Part shown: piece by piece, positions 63,854 through 64,000 of the stretch
Position numbering within the stretch: position 1 is the stretch's first letter
Layout: every line of letters starts with the position of its first letter
Source of the DNA: Pyropia haitanensis
Lineage: Eukaryota; Rhodophyta; Bangiophyceae; Bangiales; Bangiaceae
Length of the DNA stretch: 64,000 nt
Direction: 5' to 3'
Assembly (NCBI GenBank): GCA_008729055.1
Contig: SDUX01000007.1
Location: 4,385,409 to 4,449,408 of the forward strand
The notes under the pieces: generated by a model
The model's input: only the letters and a program-made list of their open reading frames with translations
Told to the model about the DNA's origin: nothing
The model's database searches: none
Made by a program: the position numbers and the translations under genes

Positions 63854-64000
63854 TCACCCGCCGCAGCGAGTGGTGCCATCGAGCTGCTCGATGAGCTCAC
63901 TGAGCCAGGGCGCGCCAGGGAGCGTTAGCGAGGGACGCGCATCAGCCGCGGGGTGACATCAGGATGCTGCCGGCGGGTGCAGTGCGGTTGGGCCCAGGGT
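63854..64000. other. Window end, nothing assigned
   Basis: GC-rich, no supported feature. Confidence 0.3.

Overview
The window is nuclear DNA from a very GC-rich eukaryote. It has spliceosomal introns, chromodomain Ty3/gypsy retrotransposons, AATAAA-type 3' ends and long poly(G)/poly(C) and (CGG)n tracts. A NADPH oxidase with hydrophobic segments inserted into its NADPH-binding half and a plastid-type fibrillin-like gene point to a red alga, most likely a bangiophyte such as Porphyra/Pyropia. This is an inference from gene content and composition, not a database match.

Layout. Positions 1-28,000 are mostly host DNA: a low-complexity Pro/Gly/Ala-rich gene (1-2,702, +), a spliced type II membrane protein with a PEBP domain (3,283-5,513, -), a NOX/RBOH-type NADPH oxidase (9,602-12,867, +), an unrecognised lower-GC gene fragment (14,218-14,739, +), Pro-rich repeats (15.2-16.2 kb) and a PAP/fibrillin-like gene (25,228-26,548, -). 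Between the last two lies a TIR-bounded DNA element (16,193-25,120) split by a complete Ty3/gypsy element (element 1, 16,689-24,054). Host reading frames repeatedly change at G/C homopolymers, whereas the transposon genes read cleanly.

From about 28 kb to the end the window is a nest of transposons. An unrecognised 786-aa ORF (28,373-30,733) precedes a KDZ-like (Kyakuja/Dileera/Zisupton) DDE transposase gene that starts at 34,140 and ends at 63,607. The transposase is split into three pieces by two Ty3/gypsy elements: element 3 (34,763-51,558, minus strand, TSD GCGT) and element 4 (51,785-60,451, plus strand, TSD TTTGC). Element 3 is itself split inside its integrase by element 2 (38,249-45,615, TSD GTGAG), a near-identical copy of element 1. 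Removing the insertions and one target-site copy each leaves every broken gene in frame, so the order of events is clear: KDZ first, then elements 3 and 4, with element 2 after element 3.

All three Ty3 families are chromoviruses (gag; PR-RT-RNase H-IN-chromodomain). Each has pol in the -1 frame relative to gag with a slippery heptamer before the gag stop: GGGAAAC in elements 3 and 4, CCCAAAA in elements 1 and 2. Element 3 carries an extra C-terminal domain resembling phage/DIRS Dam-like adenine methyltransferases, and elements 1 and 2 carry a C2H2 zinc-finger reading frame upstream of gag. These two cargo domains, the two high-GC3 islands embedded out of frame in the KDZ transposase, and the palindrome-capped TIR element are the most unusual content.
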